In this document: positions 15,089-24,380 of the stretch, in pieces
How the letters are laid out: each line of letters begins with the position of its first letter
Position numbering within the stretch: position 1 is the first letter of the stretch
NCBI RefSeq assembly: GCF_023073315.1
Contig: NZ_JADPJH010000033.1
Span: forward strand, 542,891 to 606,890
DNA: 64,000 nt
Direction of reading: 5' to 3'
From: Bradyrhizobium sp. 1
Lineage (GTDB): Bacteria > Pseudomonadota > Alphaproteobacteria > Rhizobiales > Xanthobacteraceae
Program-made: the position numbers and the translations under genes
Notes under the pieces: model-generated
What the model was told of the DNA's origin: nothing
Seen by the model: only the letters and a program-made list of their open reading frames with translations
Database searches by the model: none

Positions 15089-17184
15089 TCGCCTCCCAGA
15101 TGGATCAGCACGCTGAGGTCGCCAAGCACTTCGACATCGGCCTCAACCGGCACGACGACGGTGGATTCCGACTCTTCGAGGATCAAGGGGCCGCGCAACC
15201 GCGTCCCGCTGCCAAGCGCATAGCGATCGTAAATCGGCACGTCACTCATGCTGTCTGCTTGCGTGCAGAAGATCGCGCGGTGGGCCTTTGGCCTCGCCGC
15301 AGAAGCCGCCTCCCCCGTGGGCCAGACGAAGCGCTTGATGTCCTGCCGCGTCGCACCGACGATCCGCCAGGTCACGACCTCCAGCGATCCCGCCGGCAGC
15401 ACGCCGCCGTAATTGGCTTCATAGGCCTTGCGGAAAGCGGCATCGAGTTCGGCCGCAAAGGCCGGGCTGATGCTCCGCCAGGGGAAGGACACCGTGAGGT
15501 TCGCTCCCTGCCCGACATAGCGCATCTCGACCGAGATCTGCCAGACGACGTCGGCAGGACTGGTCAGCGCGGAGTTGATCTCTTGCTCGGCTTCACGCTT
15601 GAGGTCCGCCAGCGTCGTCGCGATCACCTGCCAGTCGACCGTTTCCAGACCTTGTGGTTTGGACCAGGAGCGGTCAACGCGGAACGGCGCTGCGAGAAAT
15701 CCCAGGCACGAGCCGGCTCCGGCCGCGATCGGAAACAGGACGCGGGGGATGCGCAGCTTGTGTGCGATTTCGACCGCGTGAACCGGCCCTGCACCGCCTG
15801 TCGCAACCATGGTGAAGCGGCGGGGATCCTGCGCTTTTTCCGCGATATGCACGCGGGCCGCAGCGGCCATCGCCTCGTTGACGACATTGAAAATACCCTT
15901 GGCTACCTCCAGCGGAGTCAAAGACAGACGATCGCCAAGTCGCTGTAGCGCGGCCTCGCTGGCAGAGGTATCGAGCCTCATCCGGCCACCGAGGAAGAAA
16001 TCCGCGTTGAGATAGCCGAGCATCAGGTCGGCGTCGGTCACCGTAGCGCCCTTGCCGCCTCGTCCATAGCAGGCAGGCCCGGGATCGGCGGCTGCGCTGT
16101 CGGGCCCGACTGTCAGCAGACCGAGATCGCTGATGCGCGCGATGCTGCCGCCGCCGGCTCCGATCTCGATGAGGTCGATGCTGGCGATCAGAAGCGGCAG
16201 CCCGCTGCCCTTCTTGAAGCGGCGGACCCTGGCGGCCTCGAACGTGTGCACGACCGAAGGCGCGCCGGCCACCACTGTGCAGATCTTCGCCGTGGTGCCG
16301 CCCATGTCGAAGGCAAGGACATCGTCGAACCCTGCGGCACGGCCAGCATTGGCCGCGCTCAAGACGCCGCCGGCCGGCCCCGACTCCAGTGTCGTGATGG
16401 GCACCTCGGCCGCGATGCCGGCCGAGGTCGAGCCGCCACTCGACACCATGATGCGCAACGGTGCATCGATATCCGCCTGCCGGAGCCGCGCCGACAGCTC
16501 GTTCAAATATTTTGCGACGATCGGCTGAACGAACGCATTGGCCGTAGCGGTCGTCGTCCGCTCGTACTCGCGGATCTCGCGGGCGATCCGGGACGACAGC
16601 GAGATTGCGATATCAGGCATAGCCACCTTGAGCGCTTCACCTACGCGGATCTCGTTCTCGGGATTAACGCAGGAATGCAGGAACGCGACCGCGACGGACT
16701 GGGCACCGGATCGCCTGATCTCCTCGACGACGGCATCGATCGCTGCCTGCCCCGGCGCAGCAATGACGGCGCCATTAGCGGCGATCCGTTCGGCGAGCTC
16801 GAAACGGTGCTCACGCGCGACCAGCGGCTTTGGCATCTGGATGTCGAGATCGTAAAGATCGTAGCGCACCTCGCGGCCGATATCGATGATGTCAGCGGTA
16901 CCCGCGGTTGCGATCAGGGCGGTGCTCGCGCCCTTGCGCTCGATCAGCGCATTGGTCACGAGCGTGCTGCCGTGGACGACTTCGGTGACGGCGCCCGACG
17001 GGCTGCCGCTTCCGTTGACGTGACGCACCGCGGCCAGCAGGTCGTCGACCACATCGGCAAGCGCCTCCCCCGGATCGGCTTGGGTCGTCAGGCGCTTGGC
17101 CAGCCGTATTTCGCCTGTGGCCGCATTTTCAATGACGCCGTCGGTGAACGTGCCGCCAATATCGATCGCAATCCGGTAGCTCAT
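15085..17184 (-). CDS. Hydantoinase A/oxoprolinase-family subunit (HyuA), ATP-binding
   Basis: A 699-residue HyuA protein of the ASKHA fold. The phosphate-1 motif IDIGGTFTDG is at residues 7-16, and the later phosphate-2 signature FDMGGTTAKIC (about residue 290) and GAGGGSIARI (about 336) are intact. I chose the ATG at 17182-17184; a frame extending to 17307 would run into the preceding crotonase gene. It pairs with HyuB downstream and follows the crotonase gene by 49 bases, so the five genes from the Bug-type binding protein to HyuB may be one transcript. Confidence 0.9.
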   Translation of the reverse strand: MSYRIAIDIGGTFTDGVIENAATGEIRLAKRLTTQADPGEALADVVDDLLAAVRHVNGSGSPSGAVTEVVHGSTLVTNALIERKGASTALIATAGTADIIDIGREVRYDLYDLDIQMPKPLVAREHRFELAERIAANGAVIAAPGQAAIDAVVEEIRRSGAQSVAVAFLHSCVNPENEIRVGEALKVAMPDIAISLSSRIAREIREYERTTTATANAFVQPIVAKYLNELSARLRQADIDAPLRIMVSSGGSTSAGIAAEVPITTLESGPAGGVLSAANAGRAAGFDDVLAFDMGGTTAKICTVVAGAPSVVHTFEAARVRRFKKGSGLPLLIASIDLIEIGAGGGSIARISDLGLLTVGPDSAAADPGPACYGRGGKGATVTDADLMLGYLNADFFLGGRMRLDTSASEAALQRLGDRLSLTPLEVAKGIFNVVNEAMAAAARVHIAEKAQDPRRFTMVATGGAGPVHAVEIAHKLRIPRVLFPIAAGAGSCLGFLAAPFRVDRSWSKPQGLETVDWQVIATTLADLKREAEQEINSALTSPADVVWQISVEMRYVGQGANLTVSFPWRSISPAFAAELDAAFRKAYEANYGGVLPAGSLEVVTWRIVGATRQDIKRFVWPTGEAASAARPKAHRAIFCTQADSMSDVPIYDRYALGSGTRLRGPLILEESESTVVVPVEADVEVLGDLSVLIHLGGE

Positions 17185-17233
17185 GGCTGTCGCCCGCAAA
17201 TTCCTTGGTTCGTCACAGGTCGCGCGATATGCA

Positions 17234-18025
17234 TCAACGTCCCTCAAATTTCGGCTTGCGCTTGGCCGCGAAAGCGGCCCGGCCTTCGACGTAGTCATGG
17301 CTGGCATAGACGTCGTCCGCCAGCCTCTGGCAAAGCGCGAGGTCTGCGGGCGCGTCGCGTCGCATCGCCTCGTTGATGGTCATCTTCGCTGCGGCGAGGC
17401 TGAGCGGCGCCGCCATGGCAAGCTCACCTGCGAGCTCGGCGACGTCGCGGAGAAGCGCCTCACGCGAGGGCGCAAGCCGATGCACCAGCCCGATATCCAC
17501 GGCTCCTGCGCCGTCGATCTGGCGTCCGCCCAGGACCATCTCGCGCGTGCGCGCCGGCCCGATCACGTCGAGCACCTTGACGACATCCTCGTAGCGATAT
17601 GGCAGTCCCAACTTGACGGCCGGCACCGCGAACCGGGACGCCGGCGTGCAATAGCGGAAGTCGCACAGCAGCGCGAACTCCAGTCCGGCACCAAGGCAAT
17701 AGCCGTCGATCATGGCGAGGGTCGGCTTCGACAGTTTCGCAAGGCGCTCGCAGACGCTTCGTTGCAGCTGGTTATAATGCTCGATCTGCGCCGGCGTATT
17801 GCGAACCCGATCGAACTCGGACACGTCATTGCCGGAGCAAAAGGCGCGCCCGCCGGCACCGGTCAGAATGAGAACGCGCGCGGCCTGATCCGCCGCAACC
17901 TTCTGCAACAGGTCTGGCAGCGCCTGCCACATCGCGAAATTCATCGCGTTGTGCTTCGCCGGATTGTTCAGGGTCAGCGTCGACACCCCGTCGTTTGTCG
18001 TGAGCTGCAAAGACTGCAAGGTCAT
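17234..18025 (-). CDS. Enoyl-CoA hydratase/isomerase family protein
   Basis: A 263-residue crotonase. TLTLNNPAKHNAM opens the fold, GAGGRAFCSGNDVSEF gives the first oxyanion loop and GYCLGAGLEFALLCDF the second. The position of the first catalytic Glu of classical hydratases reads VPAVKLGLP (Ala). The C-terminus ends FAAKRKPKFEGR, a common crotonase tail. It lies 18 bases after the CoA transferase gene, suggesting that the transferase makes the CoA ester on which this enzyme acts. Reaction type cannot be fixed. Confidence 0.87.
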   Translation of the reverse strand: MTLQSLQLTTNDGVSTLTLNNPAKHNAMNFAMWQALPDLLQKVAADQAARVLILTGAGGRAFCSGNDVSEFDRVRNTPAQIEHYNQLQRSVCERLAKLSKPTLAMIDGYCLGAGLEFALLCDFRYCTPASRFAVPAVKLGLPYRYEDVVKVLDVIGPARTREMVLGGRQIDGAGAVDIGLVHRLAPSREALLRDVAELAGELAMAAPLSLAAAKMTINEAMRRDAPADLALCQRLADDVYASHDYVEGRAAFAAKRKPKFEGR

Positions 18026-18043
18026 TCTATCGGTCCAGGAAGC

Positions 18044-19213
18044 CTAGATGACATTTTGCGCGCGCAAGGCGGCGATCTGTTCGGATGCCACGCCGAACTC
18101 CTTCAACACGGCATCAGTGTGCTCTCCACGCTCCGGCGTCGGTTCGGCCCGTCGCGTCCCGCGGCTGAGCGAAAAGGGACTGCGAAGCAGATCGAGAGCG
18201 CCGAGCCGCTTGTGCTGCACCCGCAGACGCATATCGAGCGCTTCGACCTGGGGATCGGAGAACATCTCGTCGACCCCATAGACCGGACCACAGGGCACCC
18301 CGGCCTTGTTGAGGAGGTCGACCCAATGGCCGACCGGCGCCTTAATGAAGCGCTCCTGGAGAATCCCGTTCAACGCGTCACGATTTTTCGACCGCAACGC
18401 CTCCGACGAGAATTCCGGCCGGTTCACGACGTCGCCGAGTTCCAACGCGGCGCATATCCGGCGCCACATGGATTCGCCGCCACCTGCGAGGTTCAGAACG
18501 CCGTCGCGCGCCCGAAACAGGCCGGTTGGAATGCTGGTGGGATGGTTGTTGCCGGCCTGTCCCGGACGCTCCCTGTCGATCAGCCATCGCGTCGCCTGGA
18601 AGTCCATCATCGCGATCTGCGCCTCCAGGAGGGAGGTGTGCACCCATTGACCTTCGCCGGACGCCTCGCGTTCCAGCAGCGCGATCAGAATGCCGATGGC
18701 GGCGTAAAGCCCCGTCGACAGGTCCGCGACCGGAATGCCGGTCCGCACCGGCCCCTGCCCCGGCACCCCCGTCACGGACATCAGCCCGCCCATCCCTTGC
18801 GCGATCTGATCGAAGCCGGGTCGGCGCGCATAGGGTCCAAACTGACCGAAGCCCGATATGCTGGCGAGCACGATGCGCTTGTTCACGGCTCTGAGGCTCT
18901 CGTAATCGATGCCAAGACGCTCTTTCACGTCTGGGCGATAATTCTCGACCACCACGTCAGCCTGTGCGACGAGCGAATAGAACAGCTCACGCCCCTCCGG
19001 CCGCTTGAGATTGAGGGTGATGCTGCGCTTGTTCCGGTGCGTATTCTGGAAATCGGAGCCGTCGCGTTCGCCGCCCATCCCTTTCGAGCTGTCGACGGCT
19101 TCGGGTGCCTCGATCTTGATGACGTTGGCACCCCAGTCGGCGAGCTGACGGACGGCGAGCGGGCCTGAACGAACCCGCGTGAGATCGAGGACAGTAAAGC
19201 GCTGGAGAGGCAT
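18044..19213 (-). CDS. CaiB/BaiF family (class III) CoA transferase
   Basis: A 389-residue class III CoA transferase. Typical segments are VLDLTRVRSGPLAVRQLADWGA (first 30 residues), the NKRSITLNLKRPEGRELF stretch (about 65-82), the FGQFGPYARRPGFDQIAQGMGG block holding the catalytic Asp (about residue 145), and PTGLFRARDGVLNLA. It transfers CoA between acyl donors and a carboxylic acid. I chose the ATG at 19211-19213; a GTG two codons earlier is possible. It follows the Bug-type binding protein by about 30 bases and probably activates the imported acid. Confidence 0.9.
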   Translation of the reverse strand: MPLQRFTVLDLTRVRSGPLAVRQLADWGANVIKIEAPEAVDSSKGMGGERDGSDFQNTHRNKRSITLNLKRPEGRELFYSLVAQADVVVENYRPDVKERLGIDYESLRAVNKRIVLASISGFGQFGPYARRPGFDQIAQGMGGLMSVTGVPGQGPVRTGIPVADLSTGLYAAIGILIALLEREASGEGQWVHTSLLEAQIAMMDFQATRWLIDRERPGQAGNNHPTSIPTGLFRARDGVLNLAGGGESMWRRICAALELGDVVNRPEFSSEALRSKNRDALNGILQERFIKAPVGHWVDLLNKAGVPCGPVYGVDEMFSDPQVEALDMRLRVQHKRLGALDLLRSPFSLSRGTRRAEPTPERGEHTDAVLKEFGVASEQIAALRAQNVI

Positions 19214-19242
19214 GGACACGGCGTTTTCCTGGTAGTGCGCGC

Positions 19243-20196
19243 TTAATCGATCCTGATCTGCGCGGCTTCGATGACGTTATTCCACTTCGCTGTCTCGCTA
19301 GCGACGAACTCTTTGGCATCCGCCACGCGGTTGCCGACGATAGCCGCGCCGAGCTTCTTGAAGCGCTCGATAACCTCGGGCTCGGCGAGGATCTTGCGAA
19401 TATCAGCGTTGAGCTTCTCGATCGTCGCGGGCGGAACACCGCCGGCAACGGCGATGGTGAACCAGGCCGTTGCGTCGTATCCGGGAACGCCGGCTTCGGC
19501 GATCGTCGGCAGGGACGGCAGGCTCGGCGACCGGGTCGCACTGGTGACGCCGAGCGCCCTGACGGTGCCGCTCTCGATGAACGGCAGCGCCGTCGGCAGG
19601 TTCTCGACCATGAGCTGGATCTGACCGGCGACGAGGTCATTCAGCGCTGGAGCGCTTCCCCGGTACGGGACGTGGGTCAAATCCACCTTCGCCTTCAGCT
19701 TGAACAATTCCGCTATCATGTGGGTCGACGAGCCATTGCCGGCCGATCCGAAATTGAGCGCGCCGGGCTTCTCTCTGGCCAGCGCCAGGAACTCTTTGAC
19801 ATCCTTCGCCGCGACGGACGGATGCACGATGAGCACGTTCGGCACCTCGGCAAGGATCGTCACCGGCCGCAGATCTTTGTTCGGATCATACGGCAGGCTC
19901 TTGTAGATCTTGCTCGCGGCATGAATCCCAATCGTGCCGAGCAACAGGACCGACCCGTCGGCCGGTCCGCGCGCCACCGCATCCGCACCGATATTGCCGC
20001 CGCTGCCCGGGCGGTTTTCGACAATGATCTGGTTGCCGGTAAGCGTGCCGAGTTCCTGCGCGACGATCCGTCCGAGAACGTCGGCGGTGCCACCGGCTGC
20101 AAACGGGACGATCATGCGCATCTGATTGGCGTGAGCCAACGAGAGTGAGAGGGGACTGCACAGGACGAAGGATATGACGACCGAAATCAACCTCAC
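19243..20196 (-). CDS. Bug/TctC-type tripartite tricarboxylate transporter binding protein
   Basis: A 317-residue periplasmic binding protein with a signal peptide (VRLISVVISFVLCSPLSLSL, cleaved near AHA). QMRMIVPFAAGGTADVLGR and ENRPGSGGNIGADAVA are the hallmark Bug motifs, and HVPYRGSAPALNDLVAGQIQ closes the ligand pocket. The start is the GTG at 20194-20196, set by AAGGAG eight bases upstream; an ATG at 20226 lacks such a site. No TctA/TctB membrane genes are nearby, as is common for these proteins. The ligand is likely a carboxylate handled by the downstream CoA transferase. Confidence 0.9.
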   Translation of the reverse strand: MRLISVVISFVLCSPLSLSLAHANQMRMIVPFAAGGTADVLGRIVAQELGTLTGNQIIVENRPGSGGNIGADAVARGPADGSVLLLGTIGIHAASKIYKSLPYDPNKDLRPVTILAEVPNVLIVHPSVAAKDVKEFLALAREKPGALNFGSAGNGSSTHMIAELFKLKAKVDLTHVPYRGSAPALNDLVAGQIQLMVENLPTALPFIESGTVRALGVTSATRSPSLPSLPTIAEAGVPGYDATAWFTIAVAGGVPPATIEKLNADIRKILAEPEVIERFKKLGAAIVGNRVADAKEFVASETAKWNNVIEAAQIRID

Positions 20197-20387
20197 CGTT
20201 GAGGCTCCTTTTTGAAAGAGTGGCATCTATCCCGGCAAAGCCCGCACACAGCTTGCGGGCCGGAAGCAATACTAGACAGAGCGTTGCTATCTCGGCCAAT
20301 CGATTTGAAAGCCTGCGCTATGCAGAAATGATATACAGGCCCCCGGTGAACGTGGACATCGCAAGCCGGGCGGCACGGGGGCAACGC

Positions 20388-21314
20388 TCAGCGTTTTCCG
20401 CTTCGAGACGGCCGCGCGTCGTTCCTGAAATGATCGGTGACCTGCGCGATGAACTCGGAGGCAAGAGCCGACATCGAGACGTGCCGGGGAGAGGCTACGA
20501 ATATCTTGACGCCGATCGTCGGCTTGACGGGAACCACGCGCAGCCGGTCCGCGAACACGGACGCGATGTATGGATTCACCACGCCGATGCCGGCGCCGAC
20601 CTCGGCGAGACGGCAGATGGTGGCCGAGTAGGTCGTTTCGATCACCGAGCTCGGCACCACCTTGGCCTGTGCAAGCGCCCGGCGCCACTCGTCGCCCAGA
20701 TCGTCCTGCCGGTCCAGCGTCAACAACGTCTCGGACTGGAAATGGCGTGGCCCGACATGCGCGTTCGCCGCAAGCCGATGCAAACGGCTCATCACGCAGA
20801 CCGCGGCCACTTGATCGACGACCTTGGTCTGGAGCTGCGCGCCCTCGAGCTGGAGCGAGTTGGTCGTGACGCCGAGGTCGTACAGCCCGTTCAACAACCC
20901 CTCGCGGACGTCGTAGGAGCTGATCGTCCGGAGCGTAATGTGAACGTCAGGGTGGCGAACCTTGAACCTCGCCATGACGGCAGGCATGACGCTCATACCC
21001 AGCGCCGGCGTACAAGCCACGCGCAGGCGCCCGATACCCGAGCGTCGCAACAGCACCAGCGTTTCCTCGATGGCCTCCAGACCGAGGAAATTCCGCTGCA
21101 CGGCCTCGAACAGCATGACCGCTTCCGGCGTCGGACGCAAACGGCCGCGGTCGAGTTCGAACAGCTTGAGTTTCGCCGCCGACTGAATCTGCGCCAGCGA
21201 TCGGCTGATCGAGGGCTGCGTTGTATTGAGCATGTTGGCAGCCGCGATCGTCGTGCCGGTCAGCATGACCGCGCGGAAAGCCTCGATCTGACGAAAATTC
21301 AGGCGCGCCGACAC
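20388..21314 (-). CDS. LysR-family transcriptional regulator
   Basis: A 308-residue LysR regulator. The winged HTH is at residues 4-64 (LNFRQIEAFRAVMLTGTTIA, then TQPSISRSLAQIQSAAKLKLF) followed by a type 2 periplasmic-binding-like effector domain with a LRVACTPALGMSVMPAV first strand. The start appears to be GTG (21312-21314). It is transcribed in the same direction as the CoA transferase/HyuAB genes and starts 190 bases upstream of the Bug protein start, so it is a candidate local activator. Effector unknown. Confidence 0.88.
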   Translation of the reverse strand: MSARLNFRQIEAFRAVMLTGTTIAAANMLNTTQPSISRSLAQIQSAAKLKLFELDRGRLRPTPEAVMLFEAVQRNFLGLEAIEETLVLLRRSGIGRLRVACTPALGMSVMPAVMARFKVRHPDVHITLRTISSYDVREGLLNGLYDLGVTTNSLQLEGAQLQTKVVDQVAAVCVMSRLHRLAANAHVGPRHFQSETLLTLDRQDDLGDEWRRALAQAKVVPSSVIETTYSATICRLAEVGAGIGVVNPYIASVFADRLRVVPVKPTIGVKIFVASPRHVSMSALASEFIAQVTDHFRNDARPSRSGKR

Positions 21315-21415
21315 ACCCCGAGCCCCAGTTATGACGATGCGTCATATATCCACAGCACGGGACGGCATGGCAACCGGGCGTGGGAAGGCCGCCAGCCGGC
21401 CGTCGAGGTTCGCCT

Positions 21416-22402
21416 CTAGCGGGGAACGTCCGTCATGCGCTCCAGCTTCTGCAGGCAACGCGAGGTGAGGACCACGGCCGGCATGTCCTCGTCGGGAAAG
21501 TTTGTCTTCCAGTCGGTGACGCCGACCTCGCCGACATACATGTCGCCTCTGGAGTCCAGTGCGATCCCATGCGGCGCGAGGAACTTGCCGCTGGCAAGAC
21601 CGGGGCCATCCTCGCCGCCGAGCCGCGCGATGCGCTTGCCCTTGGCGTCCACGATCGACAGCCGCGGGCCGAGATTGGGCACCTTGCGGTTGACCGGCAT
21701 AGCGGGGCCGAGCTCGCCAATGACGAAGGTGGGATTCCTGCCACCGCCGCAACAGCACAATGCGCACGGCCGGTGCAGATTGTTCCACTGGGTCTCGTAC
21801 TTGCCGTTGGGGTCGAACACCTGCACGCGATGGTTCTCGCGATCGGCGACATAGACCCAGCCATCGGCATCGGCGACGATATTGTGCACGATGTTGAATT
21901 GGCCAGGATCGGTGCCGGGCGCACCCCAGCTCTTGATCAGCTTGCCGTCCGGCGTGAATTTGTGGATGCGGGCGTTGCCATAGCCGTCGGAGACGTAGAT
22001 CTCGCCCTGCGGCGACAAGGCCGTGTGGGTGCAGCGATGGAAGGGATCGCCACTCATGAACGGCGCGGGCTCTTGGGGGACGCCGATCGTCAGCAGCACC
22101 TTGCCGTCCGTCGTGCATTTTCGCACGGTGTGGTCGCCGTCGTCGGTGCAATAGAGATTGTCGTCGGTATCGATATGCAGGCCGTGGGCGCGGAAGAATA
22201 CCCCCTCGCCCCAGCTGCGCAGGAAATTGCCGTGGCGGTCGAGCACCACCATCGGATGGGCGCCGCGATTGAAGACGTAGATTCGATCCTTGCTGTCGAC
22301 CGCGACGGAGGCGACGTCGGTGAGCTGCCAGCCATCCGGTAGCTTCGCCCAATTGTCGACGACGCGGTAGCGGTGCTCGCCCGAGCCGAGAATGGCTGCC
22401 AC
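21416..22402 (-). CDS. NHL-repeat six-bladed beta-propeller protein
   Basis: A 328-residue protein made of NHL-type blades: DVASVAVDSKDRIYVFNRG, FRAHGLHIDTDDNLYCTDDG, THTALSPQGEIYVSDGYG, FNIVHNIVADADGWVYVADR and FLAPHGIALDSRGDMYVGEV. It resembles the propeller of peptidyl-alpha-hydroxyglycine alpha-amidating lyase. A Cys-rich insert CALCCCGGG lies near residue 222. I see no signal peptide at the annotated start. It lies between the LysR gene and the RraA-like gene, about 40 bases downstream of the latter, and is often found as such a companion in aromatic or amide catabolic clusters, but its role is unknown. Confidence 0.82.
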   Translation of the reverse strand: MAAILGSGEHRYRVVDNWAKLPDGWQLTDVASVAVDSKDRIYVFNRGAHPMVVLDRHGNFLRSWGEGVFFRAHGLHIDTDDNLYCTDDGDHTVRKCTTDGKVLLTIGVPQEPAPFMSGDPFHRCTHTALSPQGEIYVSDGYGNARIHKFTPDGKLIKSWGAPGTDPGQFNIVHNIVADADGWVYVADRENHRVQVFDPNGKYETQWNNLHRPCALCCCGGGRNPTFVIGELGPAMPVNRKVPNLGPRLSIVDAKGKRIARLGGEDGPGLASGKFLAPHGIALDSRGDMYVGEVGVTDWKTNFPDEDMPAVVLTSRCLQKLERMTDVPR

Positions 22403-22440
22403 CTGATCCCCATCATTGCAAGTGTGAGACGCAGGACGGC

Positions 22441-23112
22441 CTAGCCGAACGTGCAGCCCTTGGATTCCAGCACCTTGCCGATACCGGAGAGTTCGAGGAT
22501 GTCACCGCCGGCCTTGAGCGCCTTCATCACGCCGGCTTCCTTGTCCTCACGCGCCGCCGACTTGACGCAGACGTCGGCGATGTTTTCCTTCGGCACAATC
22601 ACGACGCCGTCGTCGTCGGCACTGACGATATCGCCGGGACGGACGGCAATGCCGCCGATGACGATCGGCTGATTGATATAGCCGAGAGTCTCCTTGACGG
22701 TGCCTTTCATGCAGAGGCCGTAGGAGAAGACGTTGAAGCCGGTGTCACGCACCGCAAGGCCGTCGCGAACACCGGCATCCGTGACGAGGCCAACGATGCC
22801 CTTGGCAACGCAGGCCGTCGCCAGCACCTCGCCGAAGCCGCCCTGCTCGGGATGATCGCCCGCGCTCACCACGAGCACGTCGCCGGGCTTGGCCAGCGAA
22901 ATCGCCGTGATCAGCATCATGTTGTCGGCTGGATGGCAGCTCACCGTCAGCGCCGGTCCGCAGGCGCGCATCCCCGAATAGATCGGCTTGATGCGGGAGG
23001 TCAGCGCGCCCAATCGCCCCTGCGCCTCGTGAAGGGTGGACGGAGGAAACTTCTTGATGCGCTCGACAAGCTCGGCGGCGGGCCGATCGAATGTCCTGAT
23101 CACATGCACCAT
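22441..23112 (-). CDS. RraA-fold aldolase/decarboxylase (HMG/CHA aldolase-like)
   Basis: A 223-residue RraA-family protein. The start is fixed by AAGGAGG six bases before the ATG at 23110-23112; the longer frame to 23175 is a read-through. Family motifs are STLHEAQGRLGAL (about residue 25), the GDVLVVSAGDHPEQGGFGEVLA loop (about 78-98) and GLVTDAGVRDG (about 109-119), which holds the Arg-Asp metal/pyruvate site. Such enzymes cleave 4-hydroxy-4-methyl-2-oxoglutarate or 4-carboxy-4-hydroxy-2-oxoadipate to pyruvate and an oxoacid, or decarboxylate oxaloacetate. That fits the end of an aromatic pathway, though no matching ring-cleavage genes are adjacent. Confidence 0.85.
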   Translation of the reverse strand: MVHVIRTFDRPAAELVERIKKFPPSTLHEAQGRLGALTSRIKPIYSGMRACGPALTVSCHPADNMMLITAISLAKPGDVLVVSAGDHPEQGGFGEVLATACVAKGIVGLVTDAGVRDGLAVRDTGFNVFSYGLCMKGTVKETLGYINQPIVIGGIAVRPGDIVSADDDGVVIVPKENIADVCVKSAAREDKEAGVMKALKAGGDILELSGIGKVLESKGCTFG

Positions 23113-23208
23113 GATAACCTCCTTGCGGTCGCGATTTCTGTTACACCTCCATAACCAACCGCCCTGGAACGGCAAATTCAGATTTTAGGATTGCCGCATC
23201 GTGTTTCG

Positions 23209-24195
23209 TTATGGCTCGTCCTTCGGCCCGTCCAGAGGCGACGCTAGGCCGTCCGTGACGATGGCACCCGAGCCGAGGGGAAGACCGAACGGCCCCCACG
23301 TCTTGACGATGATCTCGAGCAATATCTTGTAGACAGCGAATGCCGCATCGGACAACGCAGCGTTATCGGAAATGCAAAGCGACATCTGCTGCGAGGCCGA
23401 CGGCGCGTTGATCCGTCGAATGCAGAGTTCGTCGAGGTTGGGCAACTCCCTTGCGATCGACATGGGCAGCACTGCCGCCCCCACGCCGGCTGCAATCGCC
23501 GCAGAGAGGGTCGATTGGGAATGGATCTCGGCGACGATGCGCGGACGGAGCCCCACCTCGGCGCAGACCCGCTCGACCGTCTGCCGCAGGAAGGACTCCC
23601 GATACGGAAGCAGCAGGTCGAATTGCGCGACCTCCGCCGCCGAAACTTCCTCCGGAGGCACCTGGTCCGGAAACGCGCTGCGCGGCGCGACGAGATAAAA
23701 GTACTCGCGCATCAGCGGCTTGTAATCGAGACCGGTCACTGGGCGATCGCCGTAGAGGACAGCCATGTCCATGCTGCCCTTCAGCATCATCTCGCTGAGC
23801 ATGACCCCGGAGCTATCGTAAATGTGCGGCACGATGCCGGGATAGCGTTGGCGTACCTGCATCAGCAGCGGGGTCGCCAGCAATGCCGCCGAGCTGAGCG
23901 GCGCCAGACCGATCGTGACGTTGCCGGTCAGCTCCGGCTTGTTGTCCAGAATGGTGCGCCTGGCCTCTTCGATCTGCCGCTGGATCGACTTGGCATAGCG
24001 GTAGAGGATCCGTCCGGCCTCGGTGGGCTTGACCCCGCGGGCGCTGCGGTCGAGCAGCTTGCACTTGAAGTCCGCCTCCAGGCTCGCAATGTGCTGGCTC
24101 AGTGCCGGCTGGGCGACATTCAGCACCTTCGCCGCGCTCGTCATGCTGCCGAGATCCACGACCTTGATGAAGGCCTCCAAGCGTTTCGTATCCAA
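23209..24195 (-). CDS. LysR-family transcriptional regulator
   Basis: A 328-residue LysR regulator close to the Nac/Cbl type. The HTH occupies residues 1-60 (MDTKRLEAFIKVVDLGSMTS, then AQPALSQHIASLEADFKCKL); the effector domain starts LTGNVTIGLAPLSSAALLA. It is transcribed away from the SDR-biotin carboxylase operon across a 185-base gap that contains two LysR-type dyads (24239-24253, 24270-24287). It is therefore the best candidate regulator of that operon, although it could equally serve the RraA/NHL genes downstream of it. Confidence 0.9.
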   Translation of the reverse strand: MDTKRLEAFIKVVDLGSMTSAAKVLNVAQPALSQHIASLEADFKCKLLDRSARGVKPTEAGRILYRYAKSIQRQIEEARRTILDNKPELTGNVTIGLAPLSSAALLATPLLMQVRQRYPGIVPHIYDSSGVMLSEMMLKGSMDMAVLYGDRPVTGLDYKPLMREYFYLVAPRSAFPDQVPPEEVSAAEVAQFDLLLPYRESFLRQTVERVCAEVGLRPRIVAEIHSQSTLSAAIAAGVGAAVLPMSIARELPNLDELCIRRINAPSASQQMSLCISDNAALSDAAFAVYKILLEIIVKTWGPFGLPLGSGAIVTDGLASPLDGPKDEP

Positions 24196-24238
24196 TACGG
24201 CGTCTCCGGATATTCAGTCAGGAAGCAGTGCAGCAGCA

Positions 24239-24253
24239 ATAGGCTGAAGCTAT
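24239..24253. promoter_or_regulatory. LysR-type box (T-N11-A) between lysR and SDR operon
   Basis: ATAG-N7-CTAT at 24239-24253 forms a perfect 4+4 dyad with the T-N11-A pattern of LysR-type sites, 44 bases upstream of the lysR start. A second dyad GTTC-N10-GAAC lies at 24270-24287. Two neighbouring dyads in a divergent gap is the usual LysR arrangement. Confidence 0.45.
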
Positions 24254-24380
24254 GGGATCAGAAGGAATTGTTCTTACCACTGGGAACTTGAGGGGCCTAT
24301 AGCTAGTGCTGACCCGTCCGCCGCTCGCGTCGCAGCCGGTGCCACCAGCGGGTTGGACGGTAGCAGAGGAGCCCTCGCGG

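Noticed and set aside
17183..19168. A 661-codon plus-strand frame, the longest opposite-strand frame in the window
   Set aside because: It lies antisense to the crotonase and CoA transferase genes and is rich in Arg/His/Gly as expected for a high-GC mirror frame. No domain or ribosome-binding site supports it.
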